Assembly: GCA_965219965.1 (NCBI GenBank)
Contig: OZ244796.1
Location: 868,001-932,000, forward strand
DNA: 64,000 nucleotides
Direction of reading: 5' to 3'
Source of the DNA: G965219965 sp965219965
GTDB taxonomy: Bacteria; Pseudomonadota; Alphaproteobacteria; RS24
Position 1 is the stretch's first letter. The number at the start of each line of letters is the position of its first letter. A program made the position numbers and the translations under genes. Shown piece by piece: positions 28,325 to 36,331 of the stretch. The notes under the pieces are model-generated. The model saw only the letters and a program-made list of their open reading frames with translations, was not told the origin of the DNA and did no database searches.

Positions 28325-28344
28325 AATTGACTGCTCGGTCAATT
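28325..28344. promoter_or_regulatory. TetR-type operator between paaG and paaN
   Basis: AATTGAC-TGCTCG-GTCAATT has perfect 7-bp arms. It lies 52 bases upstream of paaG and 61 bases upstream of paaN, and overlaps a TATAAT hexamer (28344-28349) for the plus-strand gene. Binding would block both promoters. The regulator is probably the TetR protein encoded at 32052-32657. Confidence 0.7.
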
Positions 28345-28405
28345 ATAATGTGAAAAACAATCATGCCGCCTCTGTGGGGGAAATGAAAGAGGAAATAGAA
28401 GGGAA

Positions 28406-30106
28406 ATGAAAATGGTGAAGAAAAGCGCGGATTCTGCTGGTGTTGCCCTATTTGAAAAACACGCAAAACTCATCACGGACGCCCTTGCGGCGATTGAAAA
28501 GCGGCATTTTTGGTCGCCTTTTCCTGAAATCCCCAGCACTAAAATCTATGGCGAAACGGCCAAAGATGACGGGCTGGCCGCTTTTGACGCCGCCCGCCAA
28601 AGCCCGTTTGACCTGCCCGATTACCCCGCCCCAACTGGCCAAGCGGGGGCGGAAAAATCGCCCTATGGGGTGAAGCTTAAAATTCAATATCCAACTTGCG
28701 CCATAGACACGCTTATTGAAGAATCGCACACCGCCCGCCCTGCATGGGCGGCACTGTCGCCGCAAGCACGGGCAGGTATTTGCCTTGAAATGCTGGTGCA
28801 AATCAACCGCCAATCTTTTTTCATGGCTCATGCTGTGATGCACACTACGGGGCAAGCCTTTCCTATGGCGTTTCAAGCGGGCGGACCGCATGCCCAAGAC
28901 CGTGGGCTAGAGGCTTTGGCTTATGCGTTCAAAGAAATGCAGCACATTCCCGCTGAGGCCGATTGGCAAAAACCGATGGGCAAGCATCCGGCTTTGCACA
29001 TGCACAAGCAATATAAAATTATCCCGCGTGGCATTGGCCTAACCATTGGCTGTGCCACTTTCCCGACATGGAACAGCTATCCGAGTTTGTTTGCCAATCT
29101 TGCCACGGGCAATAGCGTGATTATCAAACCGCACCCCAATGCGATTTTACCATTGGCCATCACCGCCCGCATCATGCGCGAAGTGCTTTCCCAATGCGGT
29201 TTGAATCCCAATCTTGTCCTGCTCGCCGCAGATGAAGCTGACGCGCAAATCACCAAAGAGCTGGCGGCACGGCCTGAAATCACACTCATTGATTACACAG
29301 GCTCCAATCAATTTGCCCAATGGCTCAAAGATAATTGCCGCCACGCGCAAATTTACACAGAAGAAGCGGGCATTAACACCATTGCGATTACCGCGACCGA
29401 TAATCTGAAAGGCATGACGCGCAATATCGCTATGTCCTTATGTCTGTATTCGGGGCAAATGTGTACCACGCCGCAAAATATCTATATCCCCAAAGACGGC
29501 ATTATGACCGATGAGGGGCAGAAAAGTTTTGACGACATTGCTGCCGCCATTAAAGCCGCCATTGACGGATTATTATCCGATGCCGCACGCGGCGCGGCGG
29601 TGTTGGGTGCGATATGCAATCCCGCCACGCTCAAACGCATTGACCAATGTGCCAAGCAAGGTGACATCATCCGCCCGCCCACGCCTTTAGGCGGCGACAA
29701 TCCCAATATCATCACCCCGCTTTTGGCGCGGGCAGAAAAAGATTCCGATATATGCCGTGCCGAGCAATTTGGGCCGATAAGTTTTCTTATCCCTGTCACC
29801 GATGAGCAAGACGCCATAGACAGTGCCGCCACCCTCATACAAGAAAAAGGCGCGATAACCGCCGCGCTTTATGCCACCGATGCGGCTCTCATTGACCGCG
29901 CTGTGGAAAAAATTGGCCGTGCGGGGGCGGTGCTATCGGTTAATCTCACAGGCCAAATTCTTGTCAATCAAAGCGCGGCCTTTAGTGATTATCATGTATC
30001 GGGCGCAAATCCAGCGGGCAATGCGACATTGGCCGATGCCGCTTTTGTCGCCAATCGCTTTTGCGTGGCTGAAACGCGCACCGAAATTGCGGAACAAACT
30101 GCATGA
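28406..30106 (+). CDS. paaN: PaaN-type ring-opening aldehyde dehydrogenase
   Basis: This 566-residue ALDH-fold protein has the catalytic Cys in LYSGQMCTTPQNIY, the Glu in TEEAGINT, and a C-terminal motif around LTGQILVNQSAAFSDYHVSG. It matches the PaaN group, which oxidises the aldehyde from oxepin-CoA opening. Unlike E. coli PaaZ (about 680 aa) there is no C-terminal MaoC-like hydratase domain, so ring hydrolysis must come from another protein. ATG 28412 is a possible alternative start with slightly better site spacing. Confidence 0.87.
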   Translation: MKMVKKSADSAGVALFEKHAKLITDALAAIEKRHFWSPFPEIPSTKIYGETAKDDGLAAFDAARQSPFDLPDYPAPTGQAGAEKSPYGVKLKIQYPTCAIDTLIEESHTARPAWAALSPQARAGICLEMLVQINRQSFFMAHAVMHTTGQAFPMAFQAGGPHAQDRGLEALAYAFKEMQHIPAEADWQKPMGKHPALHMHKQYKIIPRGIGLTIGCATFPTWNSYPSLFANLATGNSVIIKPHPNAILPLAITARIMREVLSQCGLNPNLVLLAADEADAQITKELAARPEITLIDYTGSNQFAQWLKDNCRHAQIYTEEAGINTIAITATDNLKGMTRNIAMSLCLYSGQMCTTPQNIYIPKDGIMTDEGQKSFDDIAAAIKAAIDGLLSDAARGAAVLGAICNPATLKRIDQCAKQGDIIRPPTPLGGDNPNIITPLLARAEKDSDICRAEQFGPISFLIPVTDEQDAIDSAATLIQEKGAITAALYATDAALIDRAVEKIGRAGAVLSVNLTGQILVNQSAAFSDYHVSGANPAGNATLADAAFVANRFCVAETRTEIAEQTA

Positions 30107-32055
30107 CTAAAAGCGTCATCAAAAGTGTGAGCATTGAGCCACGCGACACGACCGCCCTTATTTGGATTGACAATCCGCCCGTTAATGTTTTGTCGCACCA
30201 TGTGCGGCAAGGCATATTTGATGCGGTCGGCCAAGTTGAAGCCGATAAAAATTTCACCGCCGCCATTCTTTTATGTCGGGGTCGCACTTTCATTGCTGGT
30301 GCCGACATAAAAGAATTTAACCAGCCCGCCGAGCCGCCTTTGGTGACGCAAATCGCGGACGCGATGGAGGCGAGCAAAAAATTATGGGTTGCGGCCATTC
30401 ATGGCACATCTTTAGGTGGCGGATTGGAAACCGCTTTGGGCTGTCATTATCGCATCATTGATAAAAACGCACGGCTTGGTTTTCCCGAAGTCAATTTAGG
30501 CGTTATCCCGGGCGCGGGCGGCACGGTGCGCTTGCCGCGCTTAATTGGCTATGAAATGGCTGTGGATATGGTCACTTCTGGCACGCCCATTAATGCCCAA
30601 ACCGCTTTGCAATCGGGGCTGGCTGACGCGCTGAGTGAAAATGACCTATTAGAAGACGCGCTGACCTTTACCAAAAACGCACTGACCCAATCGCCCCCGA
30701 CCCCATGCGGACATCGCCCCAACCCGCCTTTACCCGCGCCAGATTTTTGGACGGCCAAGCATAAAAGCCTTTCGCGCACGCGCAATGACGCGCCATTAGT
30801 GGCATTGGACATTATGCAAAAATCGCATGGCTTGGATTTTGCCGAAGCGATGAAATTAGAGCGCAAAAGTTTTGTCACCTTGCGCGAATCCGACCAAAGC
30901 GCGGCTTTGCGTTATGTGTTTTTTGCCGAGCGCAGCACATTGCGCCCGATAAAAGACAAAGCCCTGCAAGACATCACCCAAATCGGTATTATCGGCGGTG
31001 GGCTTATGGGGTGCGGCATTGCCACGGCAGTCCTGCAAGCAGGCATGGCTTGCACCTTAATTGAGCAAAACAGCGCGGCAGGCGACCAAGCCAAAGAAAA
31101 AATTCTTAACCTGCTTGAGCAAAGCCTCAAGCGCAAAAAAATTTCTGCCGCCGCCCACGCGCAAGCCGTGGAAAATTTACGTACCGACACAGAAATATCT
31201 GCGCTAGAAAAATGCGATTTGGTGATTGAAGCCATTTATGAAGATTTTGCCGCCAAAAAGGAATTGATAAACGTGCTTGACGCCGCCTTGCCCGCGCCAA
31301 CCATTATTGCCAGCAACACGTCCTATTTAGACATGAATGCTTTGGCCGATGGGCTAAAGCATCAACAACGTTTTATGGGTTTGCATTTTTTCAGTCCGGC
31401 GCAAATTATGAAACTGGTGGAAATTATCAAAACCGACCAGACCGAAACCACCGCTTTGCATCGGGCGTTTAATTTCTGTCTGAAATTGGGGAAAATGCCG
31501 ATACATGCCGGTATATGCGAGGGATTTATTGGCAATCGTTTGTTGAAAATCTATCGCCAGCAGGCCGAGACCTTATTGCTGAAAGGCTACACGCCTGAGC
31601 TTGTTGACGAGGCTTTGCGCGATTTTGGTATGCCGCTTGGCGTGTTTGAGGTTCAAGACATGACGGGGCTGGATATTGCTTGGGCGGGGCGCAAAAAAGC
31701 CCGTGCCGAAGGCCGCCCTATGGCCGCCCCCATTGCTGATACTTTATGCGAGCAAGGCCATTTTGGCAAAAAAACGGGCAGTGGCTGGTATGATTATGCC
31801 GATGATGGCACCCGCCGCCCGTCGCAAAAAGTGCGCGATTTAATCACCGCCCAAAGCGGGCAAGAAACCCAAACCGCCGCGCCTGATGAAACCATTTTAC
31901 GCACAGATATTTTCACCCCCATGCACGCCGAAGCGGAAAAAATTCTTGCCGAAGGCATTGCCGCCCGCGCTGAAGACATTGATATTGTCATGATACATGG
32001 CTATGGTTTTCCGCGCTGGCGCGGCGGGCTGATGCATTATTGCCAGCCGCGCTAA
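30103..32055 (+). CDS. Fused enoyl-CoA hydratase / 3-hydroxyacyl-CoA dehydrogenase
   Basis: This 650-residue protein begins with a crotonase domain (GTSLGGGLETALGC and FPEVNLGVIPGAGG give both catalytic Glu) and continues with an NAD-binding 3-hydroxyacyl-CoA dehydrogenase (GIIGGGLMGCGIAT near 290, SNTSYLDM, LHFFSPAQIMKLVEII, then GFIGNRLL). In this cluster it can supply the PaaF and PaaH steps on dehydroadipyl-CoA. It stops at HGYGFPRWRGGLMHYCQPR, whereas relatives usually continue about 40-50 residues. It overlaps paaN by 4 bases and converges with tetR by 4 bases. Confidence 0.9.
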   Translation: MTKSVIKSVSIEPRDTTALIWIDNPPVNVLSHHVRQGIFDAVGQVEADKNFTAAILLCRGRTFIAGADIKEFNQPAEPPLVTQIADAMEASKKLWVAAIHGTSLGGGLETALGCHYRIIDKNARLGFPEVNLGVIPGAGGTVRLPRLIGYEMAVDMVTSGTPINAQTALQSGLADALSENDLLEDALTFTKNALTQSPPTPCGHRPNPPLPAPDFWTAKHKSLSRTRNDAPLVALDIMQKSHGLDFAEAMKLERKSFVTLRESDQSAALRYVFFAERSTLRPIKDKALQDITQIGIIGGGLMGCGIATAVLQAGMACTLIEQNSAAGDQAKEKILNLLEQSLKRKKISAAAHAQAVENLRTDTEISALEKCDLVIEAIYEDFAAKKELINVLDAALPAPTIIASNTSYLDMNALADGLKHQQRFMGLHFFSPAQIMKLVEIIKTDQTETTALHRAFNFCLKLGKMPIHAGICEGFIGNRLLKIYRQQAETLLLKGYTPELVDEALRDFGMPLGVFEVQDMTGLDIAWAGRKKARAEGRPMAAPIADTLCEQGHFGKKTGSGWYDYADDGTRRPSQKVRDLITAQSGQETQTAAPDETILRTDIFTPMHAEAEKILAEGIAARAEDIDIVMIHGYGFPRWRGGLMHYCQPR

Positions 32056-32657
32056 CCGCGCACCAACCCTTGCGCCAATCCGGTTTGAAAAACCTTATTG
32101 ACAAAATCGGCCAATTCCTCTGTGGAAACTGGCCCATCGGGGTTAAACCATGTGTAAGTCCAGTTAATTGCGCCCAAAAGCACCATGCCCGCCACCGTAT
32201 CCATGCCGTCTTTTTGGCTCAATGCAGGGTTAATTTGCGTCAACAGCCGCCCCAGCGTGTGAATAAGAAAATCCTGCTTTTCAACCACTTGGGTGCGTTG
32301 CGTTTTATTAAGGTTTTTCAACTCATTAACCAGCACCATGTGGTGATATTTAGACTTATTATAGACAAGCAAAAAGCGGTGGATAATTTCGCCCAGTGCC
32401 GTCTGTGCGTCATGGGGTTGGCTTTCAATATCGCGCACAATCATTTCTAATTGTGTGACATATTCAATCATGCACTCAAAAAGCAACGCGTTTTTTGTGC
32501 TGAAATAATGATAAATCAATGCCTTAGACATTTTACAATTTTTTGCAATTAAATCCATCGGCGTATTATGGTAGCCATTTTGGGCAAATGCCTTTGTGGA
32601 TTGGAAAAGTATTTTTTCCTTTTTACGACCGTGATTGGGAGAAATGGTTCTCGCCAT
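32052..32657 (-). CDS. TetR-family regulator, probable PaaR-like repressor
   Basis: This 201-residue protein has an N-terminal TetR helix-turn-helix (STKAFAQNGYHNTPMDLIAKNCKMSKALIYHYFSTKNAL, residues about 19-57) and a helical ligand domain. TetR regulators of paa clusters respond to phenylacetyl-CoA in several bacteria. Its position beside the pathway genes and the palindrome upstream of its own start support control of the cluster and of itself. The effector is inferred, not shown. Confidence 0.88.
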   Translation of the reverse strand: MARTISPNHGRKKEKILFQSTKAFAQNGYHNTPMDLIAKNCKMSKALIYHYFSTKNALLFECMIEYVTQLEMIVRDIESQPHDAQTALGEIIHRFLLVYNKSKYHHMVLVNELKNLNKTQRTQVVEKQDFLIHTLGRLLTQINPALSQKDGMDTVAGMVLLGAINWTYTWFNPDGPVSTEELADFVNKVFQTGLAQGLVRG

Positions 32658-32727
32658 TTTGCGCCTCGCTCTATTTATATGTTTCCTATACCCCTTTTCG
32701 CCATCTTTCTACCCAAGCGCAAGAATA

Positions 32728-32747
32728 AATTGACTCATGGGTCACTA
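32728..32747. promoter_or_regulatory. TetR-type operator between tetR and the Rieske gene
   Basis: AATTGACTCATGGGTCACTA contains TTGAC-N6-GTCA. It lies 71 bases upstream of tetR and 49 bases upstream of the oxygenase gene. The TTGACT also fits a -35 box, with TAAAAA 17 bases later, so binding would occlude the oxygenase promoter. It resembles the site at 28325-28344. Confidence 0.6.
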
Positions 32748-32795
32748 AAGATTAAAAATAATGGGCAGGAGATAGAATTTAAGCGAGGATATTTC

Positions 32796-33854
32796 ATGTT
32801 TTTGAAAAATTGCTGGTATGTGGCCGCTTGGGACTTTGAAGTTGAACCCGACAAATTGCTGGCGCGTAAATTGCTCGGCCAGCGCGTTGTCCTCTATCGC
32901 AAATATGATGGCAAAGCCGTTGCCCTAGAAGACAGATGCTCGCACCGCTTCGCGCCTTTATCGGTTGGCCGTGTGGAAAAAGATTGTGTGCGCTGTATGT
33001 ATCACGGTTTGGTTTTTGACGGCGAAGGCAAATGTGTTGAAGAACCAGGGCGTAAATTTCCTAGCAAAAATACCGACATCACCGCCTATCCCATTGCTGA
33101 AAAATGGCATTTTATCTGGATATGGATGGGCGACCCTGCGCTGGCTGACGAGTCGCTTATTCCCGATTGCACCTATCAAGATGACCCGGGCTGGCGTTAT
33201 GTGCCGCGCTATAGATATTTCGCCGCTGATTACCGTTTGATTTTGGACAACCTCCTTGACTTCTCTCATTTAACTTTCGTGCATGAAAAAACTTTGGGCG
33301 GTTCGGAAAATATCGCCACCATTGACCCGAAAGTTGAAGTCTATGATAAAGGTGTCCGCATTACGCGCTGGTATTTGAACGAGCCGGGCATTGCGCCCTA
33401 TTTGCAAGGCCATGAAACCTTTAACGGGCCAGTGGATAGGTGGAACATTTATGACCTAGAAACACGTGGCAATATCTTTAATATGAATTCTGGTTCCGCC
33501 CCTGCTGGCACGGGTGCGCCTGACGGCAATTTTGCGCCAGAAGCGATGCGTTTCCATGCCACGCAAATTGTCACGCCGGAAGATGAAACCCATTCGCATT
33601 TCTTCTGGTCTTACGCGCATAATTTTAATTTGGAAGATAAAAACTTCTCGCAAGCCATTTCTGACCGCATTGCGGAAGGCTTTGAAGAAGACAAAGATAT
33701 GATTGAAGCACAGCAAATTATCGTCAATGAAAATGCCGATATGGCGATGAGCTATATTCATTTTGACACAGGGCTGACACAGGGGCGCAAGCTGTTGGAT
33801 AAGGCTCTGGCTGAAGAAAGTGCCTATTTCAACAAGCAAAAAGTAAGTGCTTAG
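32796..33854 (+). CDS. Rieske non-heme iron oxygenase, VanA-like alpha subunit
   Basis: The ATG at 32796 follows GCGAGGA; the frame further upstream runs through the tetR region. The 352-residue product has a Rieske cluster C48-x-H50-x16-C67-x2-H70 and the mononuclear iron site in DNLLDFSHLTFVH (D151/D155, H158, H163). Length and layout match vanillate O-demethylase oxygenases, which demethylate or hydroxylate aromatic acids. No VanB reductase is adjacent. The substrate is unknown; the aromatic-acid transporter next door suggests a benzoate- or phenylacetate-like compound. Confidence 0.88.
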   Translation: MFLKNCWYVAAWDFEVEPDKLLARKLLGQRVVLYRKYDGKAVALEDRCSHRFAPLSVGRVEKDCVRCMYHGLVFDGEGKCVEEPGRKFPSKNTDITAYPIAEKWHFIWIWMGDPALADESLIPDCTYQDDPGWRYVPRYRYFAADYRLILDNLLDFSHLTFVHEKTLGGSENIATIDPKVEVYDKGVRITRWYLNEPGIAPYLQGHETFNGPVDRWNIYDLETRGNIFNMNSGSAPAGTGAPDGNFAPEAMRFHATQIVTPEDETHSHFFWSYAHNFNLEDKNFSQAISDRIAEGFEEDKDMIEAQQIIVNENADMAMSYIHFDTGLTQGRKLLDKALAEESAYFNKQKVSA

Positions 33855-33888
33855 CGCATCCGTTTAACCCAAAATCAAGGAACATATA

Positions 33889-35211
33889 ATGGCAACCCAA
33901 AACATTATTAGGGAGCGGCTAGATAGTGGCGGCTTTTCACCCGTCATGGCACTCGTGGTCGGCATTGGTTTTATCCTTAATCTGGTGGACGGCTTTGACG
34001 TTATCGCCATGTCTGTTGCCGCGCCCGCGCTGACGGCAGAATGGGGCAACATAAATGACAAACAGCTGGGCTGGATTTTATCCTCTGCCCTTTTTGGCAT
34101 GGCCATTGGCGCGGCGGTGGTCGCGCCCTATGCTGACCGTTTGGGACGGCGCATTATGCTCTTGGCCTCAACCATTGTAATTGGCATTTGCATGGTGGGG
34201 ACGGGCATCACGCCGCGCTCTGTAGAAATTCTAATTATTTTGCGTTTTTTCACGGGGCTTGGTGTGGGCGTTATTCTCGCCAGTGGCGCGGCCATTGCGT
34301 CTGAATTCGCGCCGGAAAAATACCGCAATTTGGCGGTGGCCATTGCTATTACGGGCTATCCATTTGGCGCATTGCTGGTCGGGCCGGTTGCTCAGCACGT
34401 TATTCCCACCTATGGTTGGGAAATGCTGTTTATTGGCGGCGGGGTGATGACCTTGCTCATCGGCCTATTTGTATTCATTGCTTTGCCAGAATCCATTGAA
34501 TTTTTGCTGTCCAGAAAAACCGACCGCGAAGACGCGCTGGCGGAAATTAACAAAATCCTGCACCGTCTTGGCCGTGTGCCCATTGATGCTTTGCCCGCGC
34601 CTGTTTCAGAAAAAGAAAGCGGCATACGGGCGGGCAAGGTTAGCAGTTTGCTCACATCGGGCTTACGGCTAGACACGCTTTGCCTTTGGACGATTTTCTT
34701 TATGACTTTGCTGTCGCTTTATTTCCTTTTCACTTGGATTCCGACTCTATTTGTTCAAAGTGGCTATACCCGTTCGGAGGGCATACGCGCTTTAACCTTT
34801 TTTAATTTTGGCGCATTGGTCGGCATTATGTTTATTGGCTATTGGATTACCAAAGCCAAAATTGCGCGGGCGGTGGGGGTTTATCTTATCGGCACTTCCA
34901 TTACATTGACCGCGCTTTATGGGTTGAGGCCAACTGATTTAACCATGCTGAATGGCGTTATTTTCATTACGGGCTTTTTCATTCAGGCCGCCTTTACGGC
35001 GTGCTATTCGCTGGCGGCGCGGGTTTATCAAACCGAAATTAGAACCACGGGCATTGGCTGGAGCGCGGGGCTAGGCCGCGTCGGGGCGATTGTGTCGCCC
35101 ATTGTGACGGGCTTTCTTGTTTCTAGCGATTGGGATATGTATCACTTATTCCTGCTCTTTGCCGTGCCGGTTTTCATTGCGGGGCTTATCACCTTACGTT
35201 TCCGTGTCTGA
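33889..35211 (+). CDS. Aromatic acid:H+ symporter (AAHS family, MFS)
   Basis: This 440-residue protein has 12 predicted membrane helices. The first helix carries NLVDGFDVIAMSVAAP, the DGFD motif typical of PcaK/BenK/VanK transporters, followed by the MFS loop YADRLGRRIMLL. It probably imports an aromatic acid for the oxygenase encoded 34 bases upstream. Its last codons and stop are exactly copied 1.9 kb downstream as part of a 34-bp direct repeat, so an insertion took place at its 3' end. Confidence 0.9.
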   Translation: MATQNIIRERLDSGGFSPVMALVVGIGFILNLVDGFDVIAMSVAAPALTAEWGNINDKQLGWILSSALFGMAIGAAVVAPYADRLGRRIMLLASTIVIGICMVGTGITPRSVEILIILRFFTGLGVGVILASGAAIASEFAPEKYRNLAVAIAITGYPFGALLVGPVAQHVIPTYGWEMLFIGGGVMTLLIGLFVFIALPESIEFLLSRKTDREDALAEINKILHRLGRVPIDALPAPVSEKESGIRAGKVSSLLTSGLRLDTLCLWTIFFMTLLSLYFLFTWIPTLFVQSGYTRSEGIRALTFFNFGALVGIMFIGYWITKAKIARAVGVYLIGTSITLTALYGLRPTDLTMLNGVIFITGFFIQAAFTACYSLAARVYQTEIRTTGIGWSAGLGRVGAIVSPIVTGFLVSSDWDMYHLFLLFAVPVFIAGLITLRFRV

Positions 35212-35219
35212 TGGCGGGT
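35186..35219. repeat. Left copy of 34-bp direct repeat (att-like)
   Basis: The sequence begins TTATCACCTTACG and ends TGATGGCGGGT and is identical to 37091-37124. It includes the last eight codons (first one partial) and stop of the AAHS transporter gene, which is therefore intact on this side. Confidence 0.97.
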
Positions 35220-35241
35220 AACAAAAAAGGAAAGTGAAAGT

Positions 35242-35325
35242 ATGAAAATTGAAGGCGCAATGGAACTTAGGTCAACAGCATTAAGTGTGTTGGAAAAATA
35301 TGAAACCAACAAAGCTATAAATTGA
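35242..35325 (+). CDS. Possible 27-residue peptide or gene remnant
   Basis: An ATG at 35242 follows AAAAGGAAAG and reads MKIEGAMELRSTALSVLEKY and seven more residues to a TGA. The ribosome site is fair and the next gene starts 3 bases after the stop, so it may be a leader peptide or the trace of a truncated gene. Nothing in the sequence identifies it. Confidence 0.3.
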   Translation: MKIEGAMELRSTALSVLEKYETNKAIN

Positions 35326-35328
35326 TTT

Positions 35329-35724
35329 ATGAATGGATATCACGAAACATGGCTAAGCTTAGATGTTAACCGCCAAACTGGTGAAAAGGATGGGAAAAGG
35401 ATTAAGGAAGGTATCATTTTTAAGAATGAGGAAAACAAATATGAACTCTATTATCTATCTAGCTCCCCCTACGGTGGTGACTTCGAACTCTATTTCAACG
35501 ATGAATTGGTTATAAAGATAAGATATCATAAGGAACTCAATGAATATGGGGATACTGGGAGAATCATCTGGCATACCAGCGCGGTGACGTTAGCAAAGCT
35601 ATCAGAATGGGTAGAGGAAATTCCAAAAATCGTTGAAATTGAGAAAGAAAAGAGGGAAAAAGAAAAAAATAAAAAAGAAGCGAAGGAAATTAAAAACAAT
35701 TTCAGCTTAGGAAAATATAGCTGA
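35329..35724 (+). CDS. AT-rich hypothetical protein with charged tail
   Basis: The 131-residue product starts MNGYHETWLSLDVN and appears to be a small beta-rich domain (ELYYLSSSPYGGDFELYFNDELVIKIRYH), followed by an amphipathic helix and a highly charged tail of Glu and Lys (about 101-122). There is no signal peptide or membrane segment. Its base composition is clearly more AT-rich than the flanking catabolic genes, which suggests transfer with the island. I do not recognise the family. Confidence 0.6.
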   Translation: MNGYHETWLSLDVNRQTGEKDGKRIKEGIIFKNEENKYELYYLSSSPYGGDFELYFNDELVIKIRYHKELNEYGDTGRIIWHTSAVTLAKLSEWVEEIPKIVEIEKEKREKEKNKKEAKEIKNNFSLGKYS

Positions 35725-35746
35725 CTCCATTAAATAATCGTTGGGC

Positions 35747-36328
35747 TTATTCCATCAGTCTGAACCAGTCGCGCAGACTCATGTGCAATCGCAAAACTTC
35801 GTCTTCTGCAAGATAGCCACAATGTGCTATCGGGCCGCGCAGCGTGTTTAACATAGTCATAACATTGCGAACCGCATCCTGATTAGTGAACATATCACTA
35901 AACGCATCATCCCAGTTGTGGTTGATAATACCGTTAAGTTCACCAAAATTAGTGTAATCCAGCAAATCACCTGACCGGGGCGTTATTCCACGGTTTTCTT
36001 CTTGTTTGTGTCGTCCCAAGGCTTCATCTTGTGTTTGTTTGGGAATCCGACTTTCCCACCAATTTTCATCAAGCTCTTTTAGCCTATCTTTGATAAGGGA
36101 ACGAACAGACCTTTCTAAACAGTAAAATATCTCATAGTATCGCGCCATATTTCTGGCTTCTTTGCGTATGGCTTCTTCAAACTGCTGATAATAACGTTCA
36201 TCCTTGGAATCTTCGCTCAGCGTGCGCCCAAGATTTAGATTGTAATCTTGCTCAACACTATCAAGGCTGACTTCCGCTAATGTGTTAGCCATCCCAAAAT
36301 TGCGAATAATATCTTCATTTCCGTTCAT
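35747..36328 (-). CDS. Swt1-type HEPN domain protein, candidate RNase toxin
   Basis: This 193-residue helical protein resembles the Swt1-HEPN family: ARYYEIFYCLERSVRSLIKDRL (62-83), WWESRIP (90-96), DLLDYTNFGELNGIINHNW (121-139) and the terminal motif LRGPIAHCG. R164 and H169 form the R-x4-H pair that is catalytic in HEPN ribonucleases. HEPN proteins act in toxin-antitoxin, abortive infection and RNA decay. It follows the DUF5343 gene by 3 bases, so the two are one operon. The nuclease role is inferred from the motif. Confidence 0.78.
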   Translation of the reverse strand: MNGNEDIIRNFGMANTLAEVSLDSVEQDYNLNLGRTLSEDSKDERYYQQFEEAIRKEARNMARYYEIFYCLERSVRSLIKDRLKELDENWWESRIPKQTQDEALGRHKQEENRGITPRSGDLLDYTNFGELNGIINHNWDDAFSDMFTNQDAVRNVMTMLNTLRGPIAHCGYLAEDEVLRLHMSLRDWFRLME

Positions 36329-36331
36329 AAT

